Shown here one piece after another: positions 62,901 through 64,000 of a stretch of 64,000 nt of DNA. Source of the DNA: Colletes latitarsis (lineage: Eukaryota > Arthropoda > Insecta > Hymenoptera > Colletidae); contig NW_027488370.1 in the NCBI RefSeq assembly GCF_051014445.1, forward strand, positions 8,680,001 to 8,744,000. Direction: 5' to 3'. The notes beneath the pieces are model-generated. The model was not told the DNA's origin and did not search any database. It saw only the letters and a program-made list of their open reading frames with translations. The translations under genes were made by a program, and so were the position numbers. The number at the start of each line of letters is the position of its first letter. Within the stretch, counting starts at the first letter, position 1.

Positions 62901-64000
62901 TCAATTAAACCAGGTTCGGATTAATATTTTAGAGGATAACGCCGGTTATGTCTCGGTTAGATCTGGGATTTGTCCTCATCTGGCTCGTACTTTCGCGTTT
63001 TTCGCATACTTGTTGGCCAGATCCTGGGCTTTTTCTGGGTTGGATCACGTAGTAATGTGGTACCGCACTGTCAATAAAAGCTGGTTCCGATTAATAGTTT
63101 AGAGGATAACGCCGGTTATGTCTGGGTTAAGTCTGGTATTTGCCCTCATCTGGCTCGTACTTTCGCATTTTTCGCATTGTTGTTGATCAGATCCTGGCCT
63201 TTTTCAGGTTTGGATCACGTAGTAACACGGTACCACAGCGAAACAGTCAATTATACCTGGTTCGGATTAATATTTTAGAGGATAATGCCGGTTACGTCTC
63301 GGTTAGGTCTGGGATTTGTCCTCACATGGCTCGTACATTCGCGTTTTTCGCATACTTGTTGGCCAGATCCTGGGCTTTTTCTGGGTTGGATCACGTAGTA
63401 ATGTGGTACCACACTGTCAATAAAAGCTGGCTGCGATTAATATTTTAGAGGATAACGCCGGTTATGTCTGGGTTAGGTCTGGGATTTGTCCTCACATGGC
63501 TCGTACATTCGCGTTTTTCGCATAATTGTTGGCCAGATCCTGGCATTTTTCTGGTTTGGATCACGTAGTAATGTGGTACCACACTGAAACAGTCAATAGA
63601 GGCTGGTTCCGCTTAGTATTTTAGAGGATAACGCTGGTTATGTCTGGATTAGTTCTGGTATTTGCAATCAACTGGCTCAAACATTCGCGTTTTTCGCATA
63701 CTTGTTGGCCAGATCCTGGGCTTTTTCTGGTTTGGATCACGTAGTATTGTGGTACCACACCGAAACAGTCAATTACACCTGGTTGCGATTAATATTTTAG
63801 AGGATAACGCCGGTTATGTCTGGGTTAGGTCTGGTATTTGCCCTCATCTGGCACGTACTTTCGCATTATTCGTATACTTGTTGGCCAGATCCTGGGCTTT
63901 CTCTGGTTTGGATCACGTAGTAACGCGGTACCTCACCGAAAGAGTCAATTAAACCTGGTTGCGATTACTATTTTGGAGGATAACGTCGGTTATGTCTGTG
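59931..64000. repeat. Higher-order repeat D, copy 2 (runs off the window)
   Basis: It matches 53632-57701 at an offset of 6299 bp up to the last base of the window, so the true copy is longer than 4.07 kb. Upstream of 59931 the matching context changes from GAAAGAGTCAATTAAACC to GAAGCAGTCAATTAAACC, which marks the left edge. Confidence 0.85.

Larger units (their letters stand above)
1..64000. repeat. ~176-bp satellite DNA array filling the window
   Basis: A monomer of about 176 bp repeats head-to-tail in a single orientation. The landmark GTGGTACCAC starts at 1, 177 and 353, and the spacing stays at 174-177 bp almost everywhere. About 362 monomers fit once the insertion at 30590-30858 is removed. 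The landmarks GTGGTACCAC, TATTTTAGAGGATAACGC, GTTAGGTCTGG, TTTCGCATTTTTCGCATAC and CCAGATCCTGG recur in fixed order. The length is close to a nucleosome plus linker, as in many centromeric satellites. I do not recognise the family. No CENP-B box (TTCGNNNNANNCGGG) is visible in the typical monomer. No gene is present, so every stretch longer than 300 bases without another entry is this satellite. Confidence 0.98.
49800..64000. repeat. Satellite subfamily D block
   Basis: New variants dominate: GATTACTATTTTGGAGGATA, CATTATTCGCATACTTG, GGCATTTGTCCTCATCTGG, GTAGTAACGCGGTACC, TAATGAGGTACCACACCG and CACACTGTCAATAAAAGC. The last lacks the six bases AAACAG found in the usual CACACTGAAACAGTCAAT. Some members also lose one or two bases at AATTAAACTGGTTGCG. 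The block runs off the right edge of the window. Confidence 0.85.

Noticed and set aside
1..64000. CRISPR array, because of regular direct repeats
   Set aside because: The whole 176-bp unit is repeated with no unique spacers, and there are no cas genes.
1..64000. Bacterial or phage sequence
   Set aside because: There are no genes, ribosome-binding sites or operons. Tens of kilobases of monomeric satellite with a poly(A) retroposon is a eukaryotic pattern.
1..64000. CENP-B box in the monomer
   Set aside because: TTTCGCATTTTTCGCATAC has TTCG but not the A..CGGG positions of the consensus; I found no match in typical monomers, though not every copy was checked.

Overview
The whole 64 kb window is one satellite DNA array. 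A monomer of about 176 bp repeats head-to-tail in one orientation, roughly 362 times, from base 1 to base 64000. Each monomer carries the same landmarks in the same order: the 10-bp palindrome GTGGTACCAC (KpnI core), GAAACAGTCAATTAAACC, TATTTTAGAGGATAACGC, a short direct duplication GTTAGGTCTGG, TCATCTGGCTCGTAC, TTTCGCATTTTTCGCATAC, TTGGCCAGATCCTGG and GGATCACGTAGTAAT. I see no protein-coding gene, tRNA, rRNA, origin or CRISPR array. The many ORFs of about 96 codons come from the monomer having few stops in two plus-strand frames.

This points to heterochromatin (centromeric, pericentromeric, subtelomeric, or a B or sex chromosome) of a eukaryote. The species cannot be named from the sequence. 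The one foreign insertion is a poly(A)-tailed GC-rich retroposon, typical of animal or plant SINE/LINE-derived elements. The satellite family is not one I recognise.

Layout. Block A (1 to about 7530) is a distinct subfamily arranged in 17- or 18-monomer higher-order repeats (2992 and 3168 bp). Block B (about 7530-19200) has a ~2272-bp higher-order unit in tandem (9121-13664), a 1231-bp seven-monomer duplication after it, and a third partial copy at 15100-17655. Block C (about 19200-49800) is the most mixed. Before the insertion it has dimeric to pentameric repeats. From 31 to 49 kb it is a mosaic of duplications at offsets of 880, 1761, 2290, 4934, 5108, 5460 and 5988 bp. Block D (about 49800-64000) has its own diagnostic variants and ends in a segment of at least 4.07 kb that repeats at an offset of 6299 bp with no difference found where I compared it.

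The only interruption is at 30590-30858. It is a ~239-bp GC-rich sequence with at least five strong hairpins and a 30-nt pure A tail, flanked by a duplicated satellite target of about 14-15 bp. It is the most interesting object in the window. Higher-order boundaries are read by eye from diagnostic variants and are accurate to tens of bases at best.
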